Program-made: the position numbers and the translations under genes
Shown here: piece by piece, positions 9,055-17,280 of the stretch
How positions within the stretch are numbered: position 1 is the stretch's first letter
Layout of the letters: each line of letters begins with the position of its first letter
Assembly (NCBI GenBank): GCA_900541885.1
Contig: UQKW01000002.1
Coordinates: 62,001 to 126,000, forward strand
Source: an uncultured Collinsella sp.
GTDB lineage: Bacteria > Actinomycetota > Coriobacteriia > Coriobacteriales > Coriobacteriaceae
Length of the DNA stretch: 64,000 nucleotides
Direction of reading: 5' to 3'
Notes under the pieces: model-generated
Seen by the model: only the letters and a program-made list of their open reading frames with translations
Told to the model about the DNA's origin: nothing
Databases searched by the model: none

Positions 9055-9366
9055 ATGGCACTCAGCGAGAAAGACGTGCGCGGCATCGCCGAGTACGCAA
9101 AGATCGCACTGACCGATGACGAGCTCGCCCAGATGACGTCGTACATGAACGACGCCGTCCAGATGCTCGAGCCCGTCTTGCAATATGACTTGCCCGACGT
9201 GGAGCCCACGTTCCATCCCATCGGAAGCCTGTCCAACGTGATGGGCGACGACCTGCGCGAGCCCGAGCGCGACCTGCCGCTCGACGTTGCGCTGGAAAAC
9301 GCCGGCAGCGCGCGCGACCGCTACTTCCGCGTGCCGTCCATTTTGGGAGAGGGGGAGAGCGAGTAA
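9055..9366 (+). CDS. gatC: Asp/Glu-tRNA(Asn/Gln) amidotransferase subunit C
   Basis: A 103-residue subunit of the heterotrimeric GatCAB enzyme, which converts Glu-tRNA(Gln) and Asp-tRNA(Asn) to the amidated forms. ATG 9055 is chosen because GGAAGGGAG precedes it; the earlier in-frame ATG would place this site inside the gene. The N-terminal helix 'ALSEKDVRGIAEYAKIALTD' and the C-terminal 'RDRYFRVPSIL' are characteristic of GatC. The stop overlaps the gatA start by one base (TAATG). A TATACT -10-like box lies at 9014-9019. Operon order is C-A-B. Confidence 0.95.
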   Translation: MALSEKDVRGIAEYAKIALTDDELAQMTSYMNDAVQMLEPVLQYDLPDVEPTFHPIGSLSNVMGDDLREPERDLPLDVALENAGSARDRYFRVPSILGEGESE

Positions 9367-10880
9367 TGGCTCAGAGCTTCGATTCCCTTACCGCCGCCCA
9401 GATTGCCGCGGGCGTTGCCGCCGGCGACTTTACCGCTACCGAGGTGGCTCAGGCCTCCCTTGCCGCCATCGAGGCGCGCGAGGGCGGGGTCCAGGCATTC
9501 TTGCAGGTGTCGCCCGAGCTCGCGCTCGAGGCCGCCGCGCGCGTGGATGCCGACCGTGCCGCCGGAAAGCCGCTGCCCCCGCTCGCGGGCGTGCCGCTGG
9601 CCATCAAGGACAACATGAACCTCGTGGGCACGCGCACCACCTGCGCTTCCCGCATGCTCGAGGATTATCAGAGCGTCTACACCGCCACTTGCGTCCAGCG
9701 CATGCTCGACGCCGGCTGCCTGCCCATGGGCAAGGCCAACATGGACGAGTTCGCCTTTGGCAGCTCTACCGAGAGCTCGGCCTTCCACCGCACTAACAAC
9801 CCCTGGGATACCGAGCGCGTGCCCGGCGGCTCCTCGGGCGGCTCCGCTGCCGCCGTCGCCGCGGGCGAGGTCGCGCTTTCGCTGGGCTCGGACACCGGCG
9901 GCTCCATCCGTCAGCCGGCGTCGCTGTGCGGCGTGGTGGGCTTTAAGCCCACGTATGGCGCCGTGAGCCGCTATGGCGTGGTGGCCTTTGGCTCGTCGCT
10001 CGACCAGGTGGGCCCCTTCGGTCGCACGGTCGAGGACGTCGCGCTGGCCATGAACGCGCTTACCGGCGCGGGCCACGATCCGTACGACTGCACCAGCCAG
10101 GACTGCGCCGTCGACTTTACCGAGCACCTCAACGACAGCATCGAGGGCAAGCGCGTGGGCATTATCCCCGCGTTTATGGAGGCCGAAGGCCTGACGCCCG
10201 AGGTCAAGGCCGCCGTCCAGCGCGCCGCCAAGGAGCTGCAGAACCAGGGTGCCGAGCTGGTCGAGGTCGACCTGCCGCACTTGGACGCCGCCATCGCCGC
10301 CTACTACGTCATCGGCCCGGCCGAGGCGTTCTCCAACCTGGCCCGCTTCGACGGCATTCGCTACGGGTACCAGGAGGAGGGCTGCGCCAACCTGTCCGAC
10401 CAGAGCTCGCTCTCGCGCGCTCACGGCTTTGGTGCCGAGGCCAAGCGCCGTCAGATGCTCGGCGCCTACCTGCTGAGCTCGGGCGTGTACGACAAGTACT
10501 ACTACGCCGCGCAGAAGGCCCGCACGCTCATCACGCAGAACTACGACGCCGCGTATGCCAAGGTGGACACGATCCTGATGCCCGCCTCGCCGCGCACGGC
10601 CTTTAAGTTTGGCGAGATCAGCGACCCCACGCAGATGTACCTGTCCGACCTGTACACCATTTCGCTCAACATTTGTGGCAACGGCGGCATCTCGGTGCCA
10701 CTGGGCCTGGGCGAGGACAGCAAGCTGCCCGTTTCTGCCCAGCTGGTGGGACCTGCCTTTAAGGACCGTCAGCTGCTCACGTTTGCCCGCGCCCTGGAGC
10801 GCGGCTTTGCCGATGCCGCCATGGGTGCGCCCGCGCTTTCCGTCGCGCCCGATTTTGCCGGGAAGGGAGGCGAGCTGTAA
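9366..10880 (+). CDS. gatA: Asp/Glu-tRNA(Asn/Gln) amidotransferase subunit A
   Basis: A 504-residue amidase-signature subunit that releases ammonia from glutamine and channels it to GatB. The Ser-cisSer-Lys triad is visible: K81 in 'AIKDNMN', S156 in 'GGSSGGSAA' and S180 in 'DTGGSIRQP'. Length fits the family (~485-500). Translational coupling is likely at both ends: its start overlaps the gatC stop and its stop overlaps the gatB start, each by one base. Confidence 0.97.
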   Translation: MAQSFDSLTAAQIAAGVAAGDFTATEVAQASLAAIEAREGGVQAFLQVSPELALEAAARVDADRAAGKPLPPLAGVPLAIKDNMNLVGTRTTCASRMLEDYQSVYTATCVQRMLDAGCLPMGKANMDEFAFGSSTESSAFHRTNNPWDTERVPGGSSGGSAAAVAAGEVALSLGSDTGGSIRQPASLCGVVGFKPTYGAVSRYGVVAFGSSLDQVGPFGRTVEDVALAMNALTGAGHDPYDCTSQDCAVDFTEHLNDSIEGKRVGIIPAFMEAEGLTPEVKAAVQRAAKELQNQGAELVEVDLPHLDAAIAAYYVIGPAEAFSNLARFDGIRYGYQEEGCANLSDQSSLSRAHGFGAEAKRRQMLGAYLLSSGVYDKYYYAAQKARTLITQNYDAAYAKVDTILMPASPRTAFKFGEISDPTQMYLSDLYTISLNICGNGGISVPLGLGEDSKLPVSAQLVGPAFKDRQLLTFARALERGFADAAMGAPALSVAPDFAGKGGEL

Positions 10881-12556
10881 TGAAGGAGCTTTCCGAGGTC
10901 CTGCAGGATTGGGAGGCCGTGATCGGCCTGGAGATCCATACCGAGCTCACCGCACTCGACACCAAGATGTTCTGCAACTGCAAGCTCAGCCACGATGACG
11001 AGCCCAACGCCAACGTGTGCCCGGTGTGCCTGGGCCTGCCCGGCGCCCTGCCGGTGCCCAACAAGCGCGCCATCGAGAGCATCGTCAAGGCCGGTCTGGC
11101 AACCAACTGCGAGATCCAGCGCCACTCGATGTTCTACCGCAAGCACTACTTCTATCCCGACATGGCCAAGAACTTCCAGACCACGCAGGGTCCGGTCGCC
11201 TTTGCCATGTACGGCCATCTGGACCTGGACGTGACCGGTCGCGGTGCCGCCGAGCGCTCCGACTGCGCGTTTGGCGAGGCCGAGGCCCAGAGCCTGGCGA
11301 GCGCTTCTGCCAATGCCGAGGGCCTGTCCACGTCCATGACGTCGACCATGCGCGAGGGCAACCAGCGCGCCGGTCACCTGGCCAGCTACGATGCGTCCAA
11401 CCTGCAGATGCCCGAGCGCCGCGAGGATGGCTCCTACACGGTACCCATCCGCATTCTGCGCATCCATATGGAGGAGGACGCCGCCAAGATGGTGCACGTG
11501 GGCGGTGCCGAGGGTCGCATTACCGCCGCGGCCGAGTCGCTCGTCGACTACAACCGCTGCGGCACGCCGCTGATCGAGCTCGTCACCGAGCCCGACCTGC
11601 GCACGCCCGAGGAGGCCCGCCTGTTTATGGAGAAGCTCCGTCGCATCTTTGTGACGCTGGGCATCTCCGACTGCTCCATGGAGAAGGGTTCCATGCGCTG
11701 CGACGGCAACGTGAGCCTGCGTCGCCGCGGCGAGACCAAGCTGGGCACCAAGACCGAGCTCAAGAACCTCAACTCGTTCAAGAGCCTGCACGACGGCCTT
11801 GCCTACGAGATTTGCCGCCAGGCCGAGGTGCTCGAGGAGGGCGGCGTCATCTATCAGGAGACCCGCCACTGGGAGCCCAGCCGCAAGCGCACCGTCGTCA
11901 TGCGTGTGAAGGAGACGGCTGACGACTATCGTCTGTTCCCCGATCCCGACCTGGCGCCGTTCGATCTGGATGACGAGTTCATCGACCGCTGCCGTGGCGA
12001 GATCCCCGAGCTGCCCGATGCCAAGCGCGCCCGTTTTGAGGCCGACTTTGGCATTAAGACGGCAGACGCCGAGCAGATCGCCGGCGATCCCGAGTTTGCC
12101 GAGTTCTTTGAGGCCGCCGCTGCCGATATGGCCGGCAAGGAGGCTCAGACGGTCGCGAATCTGCTGGTCAACGAGATGATCGCCTACCTTAAGGGCGCGG
12201 GCGTGTCGCTCTCCGAGTCCGGCATCGCGCCGGCTCAGGTGGCCGCGCTTGCCAATCTGCTGGCGACCGATGCCATCAGCTCCAACCAGGCGCACGAGGT
12301 GTTTGAGGCCATGGCCCAGACCGGCGACGACCCCAACAAGATCGTCGACGAGCGCGGTATGCGCCAGGTGAGCGATGCCGGCGCGCTGCAGCCGATCGTG
12401 GACGAGGTGCTGGCGAACTGTGCCGAGCAGGCGCAGCAGTATCGTGACGGTAACCAGAAGGTCATTGGCTTTTTGGTGGGCCAGTGCATGAAGGCGAGTC
12501 GCGGCAAGGGCAACCCGAAGCTCTTCAACGAGTTGCTGAGAACGTCGCTCTCGTAA
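10880..12556 (+). CDS. gatB: Asp/Glu-tRNA(Asn/Gln) amidotransferase subunit B, with insertion
   Basis: A 558-residue subunit that binds the mischarged tRNA, activates its side chain with ATP and transamidates it. The N-terminal kinase domain is clear: 'GLEIHTEL', the CNC...CPVC zinc ligands at about C32, C34, C47 and C50, then 'RIHMEEDAAK' and 'DYNRCGTPLIE'. The C-terminal GatB/YqeY helical domain ends 'LVGQCMKASRGKGNPK'. The protein is ~80 residues longer than usual. Most of the excess is one insertion, about residues 119-185, between 'YGHLDLDV' and 'IRILRIHMEED', rich in Ala, Ser and Glu. The start overlaps the gatA stop. Confidence 0.96.
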   Translation: MKELSEVLQDWEAVIGLEIHTELTALDTKMFCNCKLSHDDEPNANVCPVCLGLPGALPVPNKRAIESIVKAGLATNCEIQRHSMFYRKHYFYPDMAKNFQTTQGPVAFAMYGHLDLDVTGRGAAERSDCAFGEAEAQSLASASANAEGLSTSMTSTMREGNQRAGHLASYDASNLQMPERREDGSYTVPIRILRIHMEEDAAKMVHVGGAEGRITAAAESLVDYNRCGTPLIELVTEPDLRTPEEARLFMEKLRRIFVTLGISDCSMEKGSMRCDGNVSLRRRGETKLGTKTELKNLNSFKSLHDGLAYEICRQAEVLEEGGVIYQETRHWEPSRKRTVVMRVKETADDYRLFPDPDLAPFDLDDEFIDRCRGEIPELPDAKRARFEADFGIKTADAEQIAGDPEFAEFFEAAAADMAGKEAQTVANLLVNEMIAYLKGAGVSLSESGIAPAQVAALANLLATDAISSNQAHEVFEAMAQTGDDPNKIVDERGMRQVSDAGALQPIVDEVLANCAEQAQQYRDGNQKVIGFLVGQCMKASRGKGNPKLFNELLRTSLS

Positions 12557-12558
12557 GC

Positions 12559-12702
12559 GGGAACCCGGGAGCCCCGGCAGGGCGGGTGCTTCCTCAAAAT
12601 TTCAAACAGTCCTGCGCAAGACGAAGGCCACATTAAGTGGCCTTCTTTGCGTGCGGAACTCATTTTGAGCAAGCACCCGCCCTGCCGGGGCTCCCGGGTT
12701 CT
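12559..12702 (+). repeat. Structured palindromic element, family B, copy 1
   Basis: The element begins 3 nt after the gatB stop. Outer arms of ~40 nt (12561-12600 and 12661-12702) are almost perfectly complementary and centred on GGGAGCCCCGGCAGGG. Inside them are ACAGTCCTG (12606-12614), a hairpin with the core CACATTAAGTG (12629-12639) and CGTGCGGAACTC (12650-12661). The same three blocks recur with identical spacing on the minus strand at 34232-34380. Confidence 0.85.
12623..12648 (+). terminator. Inner hairpin of the family B element, possible gatB terminator
   Basis: GAAGGCCAC and GTGGCCTTC pair around ATTAA, followed by TTTG. The U-run is short, so termination may be weak; the hairpin is also the core of the repeat element enclosing it. 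Confidence 0.55.
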
Positions 12703-12748
12703 GTGACGACTCGGCCGTTCGGGTCAGGCGGGCTGATAGAAAGATGGT

Positions 12749-12779
12749 GACGGAGGCGCAAAATGCGCCTCCGTCTTTT
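12749..12779 (+). terminator. Rho-independent terminator
   Basis: GACGGAGGCGCA / TGCGCCTCCGTC forms a 12-bp perfect stem with an AAA loop, followed by TTTT. It isolates gatCAB from the ATPase gene that follows. Confidence 0.85.
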
Positions 12780-12813
12780 GAATGTGATGAAAGTGTGGCG
12801 AACTGAGCTTAAT

Positions 12814-12884
12814 ACTTCCGTAAATGTGATAAACATCACGTTTTCCCTGGGGTAAAATGTGGGAAATATCACGTTTACGGAAGT
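12814..12884 (+). promoter_or_regulatory. Promoter enclosed in an 18-bp inverted repeat (ATPase gene)
   Basis: ACTTCCGTAAATGTGATA (12814-12831) and TATCACGTTTACGGAAGT (12867-12884) are complementary except at one position. Between them lies a -10-like TAAAAT (12853-12858) with TAAACA 17 bp upstream. An inner GTGAT / ATCAC pair (12826-12839) adds a further half-site. The layout suggests operator control of the promoter just before the ATPase gene. Confidence 0.6.
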
Positions 12885-12905
12885 TTCTTTGCGGGAGGTT
12901 CGGTC

Positions 12906-14270
12906 ATGCAGCGAGATATCATTGCCAAGCTTAACGCTTGGAAAGCGTCGGAATATCGTAAGCCGCTTATCCTTAAGGGGGCGCGCCAGGTTGGAAAGAC
13001 GTGGGCGCTTAAGGAGTTCGGCCGAACCTCGTACCGCAATTTTGTGTATCTGACGCTCGAGGAGCCATCACCTGGGGTACAGAGCGAGTACGCTCAGTTT
13101 TTCGAAGGTACGCGCGATCCTCGACGGATCATCTCAAATCTTTCCCTGGCGCTTGGACAGCCTATCGATCCTGGCGAGACGCTGCTTATTATTGATGAGA
13201 TCCAGGATTGTCCTTCTGCAGTCGGTGCCCTTAAATACTTCTGTGACGAGGCCCCCGAGTATCACGTCGCATGCGCAGGGTCTTTGTTGGGCGTTCGCTT
13301 GTCCCGTGAGACCAGCGCTTTTCCGGTGGGAAAGGTCGAGTTCATGGAGATGCGCCCCATGAGCTTTTCCGAGTTTCTGAAAGCCGAGGGCGCTGCAAAC
13401 TACGACGAATACCTTGGCGGCCTGGATCAGATCGAGACAGTGCCCGATTTCTTCCATGTCCGTCTCGTCGAGCATCTTCGTCGTTATTTTGCATGCGGCG
13501 GCATGCCAGAGGCTCTTGGCCGGTGGGTGGAGACGGGCGATATCGTTCAGGTCGATAAGGTGTTGTCTGATCTCTTGGATTCCTACGAGCGCGATTTTGC
13601 CAAGCATGGTGGCCGTGCGCAGTTCGCCAAGCTTTCGCAAATATGGAACTCGATTCCAGCTCAGTTGGCGCGCGAGAACAAAAAGTTCGTTTGGGGTGCG
13701 GTGCGCGAGGGGGCTCGTGCTCGAGAATACGAGGATGCTCTGGAATGGCTTGCCGATGCTGGGCTCATCACGGCGGTTCGCCTTAATGCTGCTGGTGGTG
13801 TGCCGCTCTCTGCGTACGATGACCTCAAGGCATTTAAGGTCTACTGTCTTGATGTCGGCTTGCTGCGCCGCATGGCAAGGCTGGATGCGTCCGCTTTTGC
13901 CATCTCGGATGCGCTATTTTCGGAGTTCAAAGGTTCGTTCGCCGAGAACTATGTGCTTCAGGCATTACTTTCACAGTTAGATGCTGCTCCGCGTTATTGG
14001 ACAAACGAGAAGCCGAAGCACGAAGTCGATTTTTTGATTCAAGTCGGAAACGAAATCGTTCCCGTCGAGGTCAAATCGGGAGAGGTCGTTCATTCCAAGA
14101 GCCTTAAGTACTATGCCGACAAGCATGCGGAGACGACTCCATTGAGGGTCCGCTACTCACTTAAGAACCTAAAGCTCGACGACGGGGTGCTCAACATTCC
14201 GTTGTATTTGGCTGATCGATCTGTCCCTCTTATCAAAAAGGCGCTTGATTGTGCGCATCTTGACGTTTAG
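12906..14270 (+). CDS. AAA-family ATPase with DUF4143 domain
   Basis: A 454-residue protein of the AAA_14/DUF4143 type; the cellular role of the family is not settled. GGGAGG lies 8 bases before the start. An N-terminal P-loop 'GARQVGKTW' (~25-33) and Walker B 'LLIIDEIQD' (~97-105) are clear. The C-terminal domain has a PD-(D/E)XK-like pattern: 'HEVDFL', then 'VPVEVKSG'. The gene stands alone between a terminator and a convergent regulator, and its promoter is enclosed in an inverted repeat. A distant relative with the same arrangement is at 62361-63566. Confidence 0.88.
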   Translation: MQRDIIAKLNAWKASEYRKPLILKGARQVGKTWALKEFGRTSYRNFVYLTLEEPSPGVQSEYAQFFEGTRDPRRIISNLSLALGQPIDPGETLLIIDEIQDCPSAVGALKYFCDEAPEYHVACAGSLLGVRLSRETSAFPVGKVEFMEMRPMSFSEFLKAEGAANYDEYLGGLDQIETVPDFFHVRLVEHLRRYFACGGMPEALGRWVETGDIVQVDKVLSDLLDSYERDFAKHGGRAQFAKLSQIWNSIPAQLARENKKFVWGAVREGARAREYEDALEWLADAGLITAVRLNAAGGVPLSAYDDLKAFKVYCLDVGLLRRMARLDASAFAISDALFSEFKGSFAENYVLQALLSQLDAAPRYWTNEKPKHEVDFLIQVGNEIVPVEVKSGEVVHSKSLKYYADKHAETTPLRVRYSLKNLKLDDGVLNIPLYLADRSVPLIKKALDCAHLDV

Positions 14271-14334
14271 ATCCTGGGTGAGCTGACGGGCGGCGGCTAA
14301 TTAATCGCTCCGTTACGGCCAGGGAGCTTGGGCC

Positions 14335-15333
14335 TTAGCGATGCTTGCTTCGCCAAGTGGTGGGGGTGGTGCCGGTGTGTTGCTTGAAGGCTTGGGCGAA
14401 GGCGGCCTGCTGAGGGTAGCCTAGACGCTCTGCCACCTGCGCTATCGTGAGCGCGCTATCGGCCAAAAGGTCCTGTGCTCGCTCCATGCGGCGTCTGCGA
14501 ATGTAGGCGCCCAGGGACTCGCCAGTTTGGGCCTTAAAGGTGGCGCATAGTTTGGAGCGGCTTGTGTAGAGCCTCTCGGCCACTTCGTTGACACCCACAC
14601 GTCTGCCGTTGTCGAGCGCGCGCTCAATCATTGCCGTTGCTTCTTCGGCAATGGTTATGCTGGCGCGTGTGTCTGCCGCCTGCCGCGCCTGCTTGTGGGC
14701 CGCGCGCGAACAGGCGAGCTCCGCGACCATGGTCTCCACGATGCCCTGCATATAGACGTGTCCGCCTACGGTGCGGGCGCGTTCCTCGTTAATCCGGCGC
14801 AGCGTGTGGCAGATGGCAGACGTCGCTTCCTCGTGCCATGGCTCGGCAAACGCCTCAAAGATTCCCGTGAACTCGGTGGGATAGCGGTGCTCCAGTTCGT
14901 CAAAATATCCAGGCAAAAAGAGCACCGAGCACGAGTGATAGAGCTCCCCCGCAAACAGCGGGCTTAATTCCTCGCCACAGCTATCTTGGATAAAGCTGCA
15001 AACGGCATTGTTTGGCCACGGTCCATGCAAGGGTTTAAGGTTCGCGGGCGTTATGCCAGCCTCGGGCATGCACATGAGCGTGGGCATGCTGACTTCGCTC
15101 ACACACGCGTACGGTTCGGGTGTGTATTCGGCCAGGTACATATCGTGCGTCGGGGTGATGAAATGCTCCATGACGATGCAGGCAGGGGAGAGGGGCATGA
15201 TCCATGCGCGGCCGTGTGCCCGATCGTTTGCCACCTCGCCGGTAAAGACGGCGCCCTTGCCGGAAAGCTCCAGGCCAAACTGCTCAAACTGTGGTGCATA
15301 GAGCTCGGTTATGTCGGTCGCGGCCCGATGCAT
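14335..15333 (-). CDS. AraC-family transcriptional regulator
   Basis: A 332-residue regulator with two C-terminal helix-turn-helix motifs: 'VGVNEVAERLYTSRSKLCATFK' region and 'LTIAQVAERLGYPQQAAFAQAFK' region, ending 'GTTPTTWRSKHR', the classic AraC layout. The N-terminal ~220 residues are an unrecognised effector domain. The start is uncertain by two codons: TTG at 15339 has better spacing from GGAAGGGG, ATG at 15333 is the stronger codon. It is transcribed divergently from a tandem ABC exporter pair 120 nt away. This arrangement is known for metallophore and heme-type ABC systems, so it probably regulates them; that link is inference. Confidence 0.88.
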   Translation of the reverse strand: MHRAATDITELYAPQFEQFGLELSGKGAVFTGEVANDRAHGRAWIMPLSPACIVMEHFITPTHDMYLAEYTPEPYACVSEVSMPTLMCMPEAGITPANLKPLHGPWPNNAVCSFIQDSCGEELSPLFAGELYHSCSVLFLPGYFDELEHRYPTEFTGIFEAFAEPWHEEATSAICHTLRRINEERARTVGGHVYMQGIVETMVAELACSRAAHKQARQAADTRASITIAEEATAMIERALDNGRRVGVNEVAERLYTSRSKLCATFKAQTGESLGAYIRRRRMERAQDLLADSALTIAQVAERLGYPQQAAFAQAFKQHTGTTPTTWRSKHR

Positions 15334-15419
15334 TTTCAAAAGCGTCCCCTTCCTTTGCGGAAACGTCCACGCCTGGCTCGATTGTGTGCCTTGGCTAACA
15401 TATCAATGATAAGTTGATT

Positions 15420-15429
15420 AAGGTTAACT
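15420..15429 (+). promoter_or_regulatory. Candidate regulator site AAGGTTAACT, copy 1
   Basis: AAGGTTAACT lies 24 nt before the first ABC exporter start and recurs exactly at 19060-19069, before the small-protein/P-type ATPase genes. It contains the palindrome GTTAAC. Two exact copies in front of two functionally linked units suggest shared control, possibly by the adjacent AraC protein. Confidence 0.35.
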
Positions 15430-15453
15430 CTCAAGCCGTTAGAAAGGAACCTC

Positions 15454-17280
15454 ATGGCAAAGGGATCAAAAAGGGAAGGCGGCGGTATCGGCGAGCTGCT
15501 TGCATATGCCGGCGACCGTAAATTCCTAACTTATTTGGGCATGGCGCTCTCGGCGCTCTCGCAGCTGCTGAGCTTTGGCCCGTACGTGTGCATCTGGTTT
15601 GTCGCGCGAGACCTTATCGCTGTGGCGCCTAACTGGAGCGAAGCCACCGATATCGCGATGTATGGCTGGTGGGCCGTGGGGTTTGCCCTGGCAAGCATCG
15701 TAGTTTATTTCGTGGGGCTCATGTGCACGCACCTGTCTGCGTTTCGCTGCGCGTCCAATATCCGCAAGACTACGAGCGAGCACCTGCTTAAGCTGCCGCT
15801 TGGCTACTTTGACACGCACTCCACCGGTGAGCTGCGCCGTATTGTAGACGGATGCGCCGCCTCCACCGAGACCCTGCTCGCGCACATGCTGCCCGATATC
15901 GCCGGCGCCACCGCCATGGTCGCAGGCCTGCTCGTGCTGCTTTTCGCCCTCGATTGGCGTTTGGGGGTGGCATGCCTTATCTCGGTCGTCGTTTCGCTTG
16001 GCGCCATGGCCACCATGATGGGCGGCAAAGGCGCCGAGTTCATGAAGGCCTACATGGGAGCGCTGGTCAAGATGAACAAGACCGGCACCGAATACGTACG
16101 CGGCATCCCCGTGGTCAAGGTGTTTCAGCAGACGGTCTACTCCTTTAAGGCTTTCCACGATGCGATCGCCGAATACGCCGACATGGCACAAAGCTATGCG
16201 GGCACGTTCTGCCGAGGTCCGCAGGTACTCAACCTTACCGCGCTCAATGGCCTTGTGGCATTCCTGCTGCCCGTGGCGTTGCTGTTGGCGCCGGGCGAGA
16301 CGGACTTCGCACATTTTATGGCCAACTTCACGTTTTACGCGATATTTTCGGCCGTGGTACCGACGGCCATGACCAAGCTCATGTTTGTGGGCGAGGCCTC
16401 TCAGATGAGTGCCGATTCGCTGGCTCGCATCCGAAGCATCATGGATTCCAAGCAGCTCTCCGTGCCCGCCCAACTCAAGCACCCTGCCGGCGGCGAAGTG
16501 CGATTTGAGGACGTAAGCTTTACGTACGAGGGTGCCGAAGCACCTGCCGTTAGCCATGTAAGTTTCAGCGTTCCCGCTGGTAGCACCCTCGCTCTAGTGG
16601 GTCCTTCGGGCGGCGGCAAGTCAACCTGCGCAAGCCTGATTCCTCGTTTTTGGGATGTCTCTTCGGGCCGAGTGCTTGTAGGCGGTGTGGACGTTTGCGA
16701 TATGGATCCGCACGAGCTTATGGACCAGGTCGCTTTCGTGTTCCAGACTAACCAGCTGTTCCGGCAAACACTTGCCGATAATGTGCGCGCCTCCAAGCCT
16801 ACGGCCACTGACGACGAAGTGCGTGCGGCCCTCTCCGCAGCTCAGTGCGACGACATTGTGGCCAAGCTCCCGCAGGGCATCAATACCATGCTCGGTGCCG
16901 GCGGAGCATATCTTTCGGGCGGCGAGGTCCAGCGCGTGGCGCTCGCCCGCGCGATCCTTAAAGACGCGCCTATCGTGGTGCTCGATGAGGCCACGGCGTT
17001 TGCCGACCCCGAGAACGAGGCGCTCATCCAGCGCGCCTTTAGCAAGCTGGCGGCGGGTCGCACGGTCATTATGATTGCTCATCGACTCTCGACTGTAGTG
17101 GGCGCAGATCAAATCGTGGTGCTCAACCAGGGCAGGGTGCAGGAGTCGGGTACCCATGCCGAGTTGCTGTCCCAAAACGGCTTGTATGCCAAGATGTGGG
17201 CCGAATACGAACAGGCCGCGAGCTGGAAAATCACTGCAGCGACCGCGGATGCCGCCGTCACGAAGGGAGGCGAGGCCTAA
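15454..17280 (+). CDS. ABC exporter half-transporter 1 (fused permease and ATPase)
   Basis: A 608-residue half-transporter with an N-terminal six-helix membrane domain (~25-320) and a C-terminal nucleotide-binding domain. Walker A 'GPSGGGKST', signature 'YLSGGEVQR' and Walker B 'IVVLDEATA' are intact. GAAAGGAACC precedes the start. Its stop is immediately followed by the ATG of a second half-transporter, so the two should form a heterodimer. The AraC regulator alongside and a metal-type P-ATPase downstream suggest metallophore or metal-related transport, as in YbtPQ/IrtAB-like systems; substrate and direction are unproven. Confidence 0.92.
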   Translation: MAKGSKREGGGIGELLAYAGDRKFLTYLGMALSALSQLLSFGPYVCIWFVARDLIAVAPNWSEATDIAMYGWWAVGFALASIVVYFVGLMCTHLSAFRCASNIRKTTSEHLLKLPLGYFDTHSTGELRRIVDGCAASTETLLAHMLPDIAGATAMVAGLLVLLFALDWRLGVACLISVVVSLGAMATMMGGKGAEFMKAYMGALVKMNKTGTEYVRGIPVVKVFQQTVYSFKAFHDAIAEYADMAQSYAGTFCRGPQVLNLTALNGLVAFLLPVALLLAPGETDFAHFMANFTFYAIFSAVVPTAMTKLMFVGEASQMSADSLARIRSIMDSKQLSVPAQLKHPAGGEVRFEDVSFTYEGAEAPAVSHVSFSVPAGSTLALVGPSGGGKSTCASLIPRFWDVSSGRVLVGGVDVCDMDPHELMDQVAFVFQTNQLFRQTLADNVRASKPTATDDEVRAALSAAQCDDIVAKLPQGINTMLGAGGAYLSGGEVQRVALARAILKDAPIVVLDEATAFADPENEALIQRAFSKLAAGRTVIMIAHRLSTVVGADQIVVLNQGRVQESGTHAELLSQNGLYAKMWAEYEQAASWKITAATADAAVTKGGEA

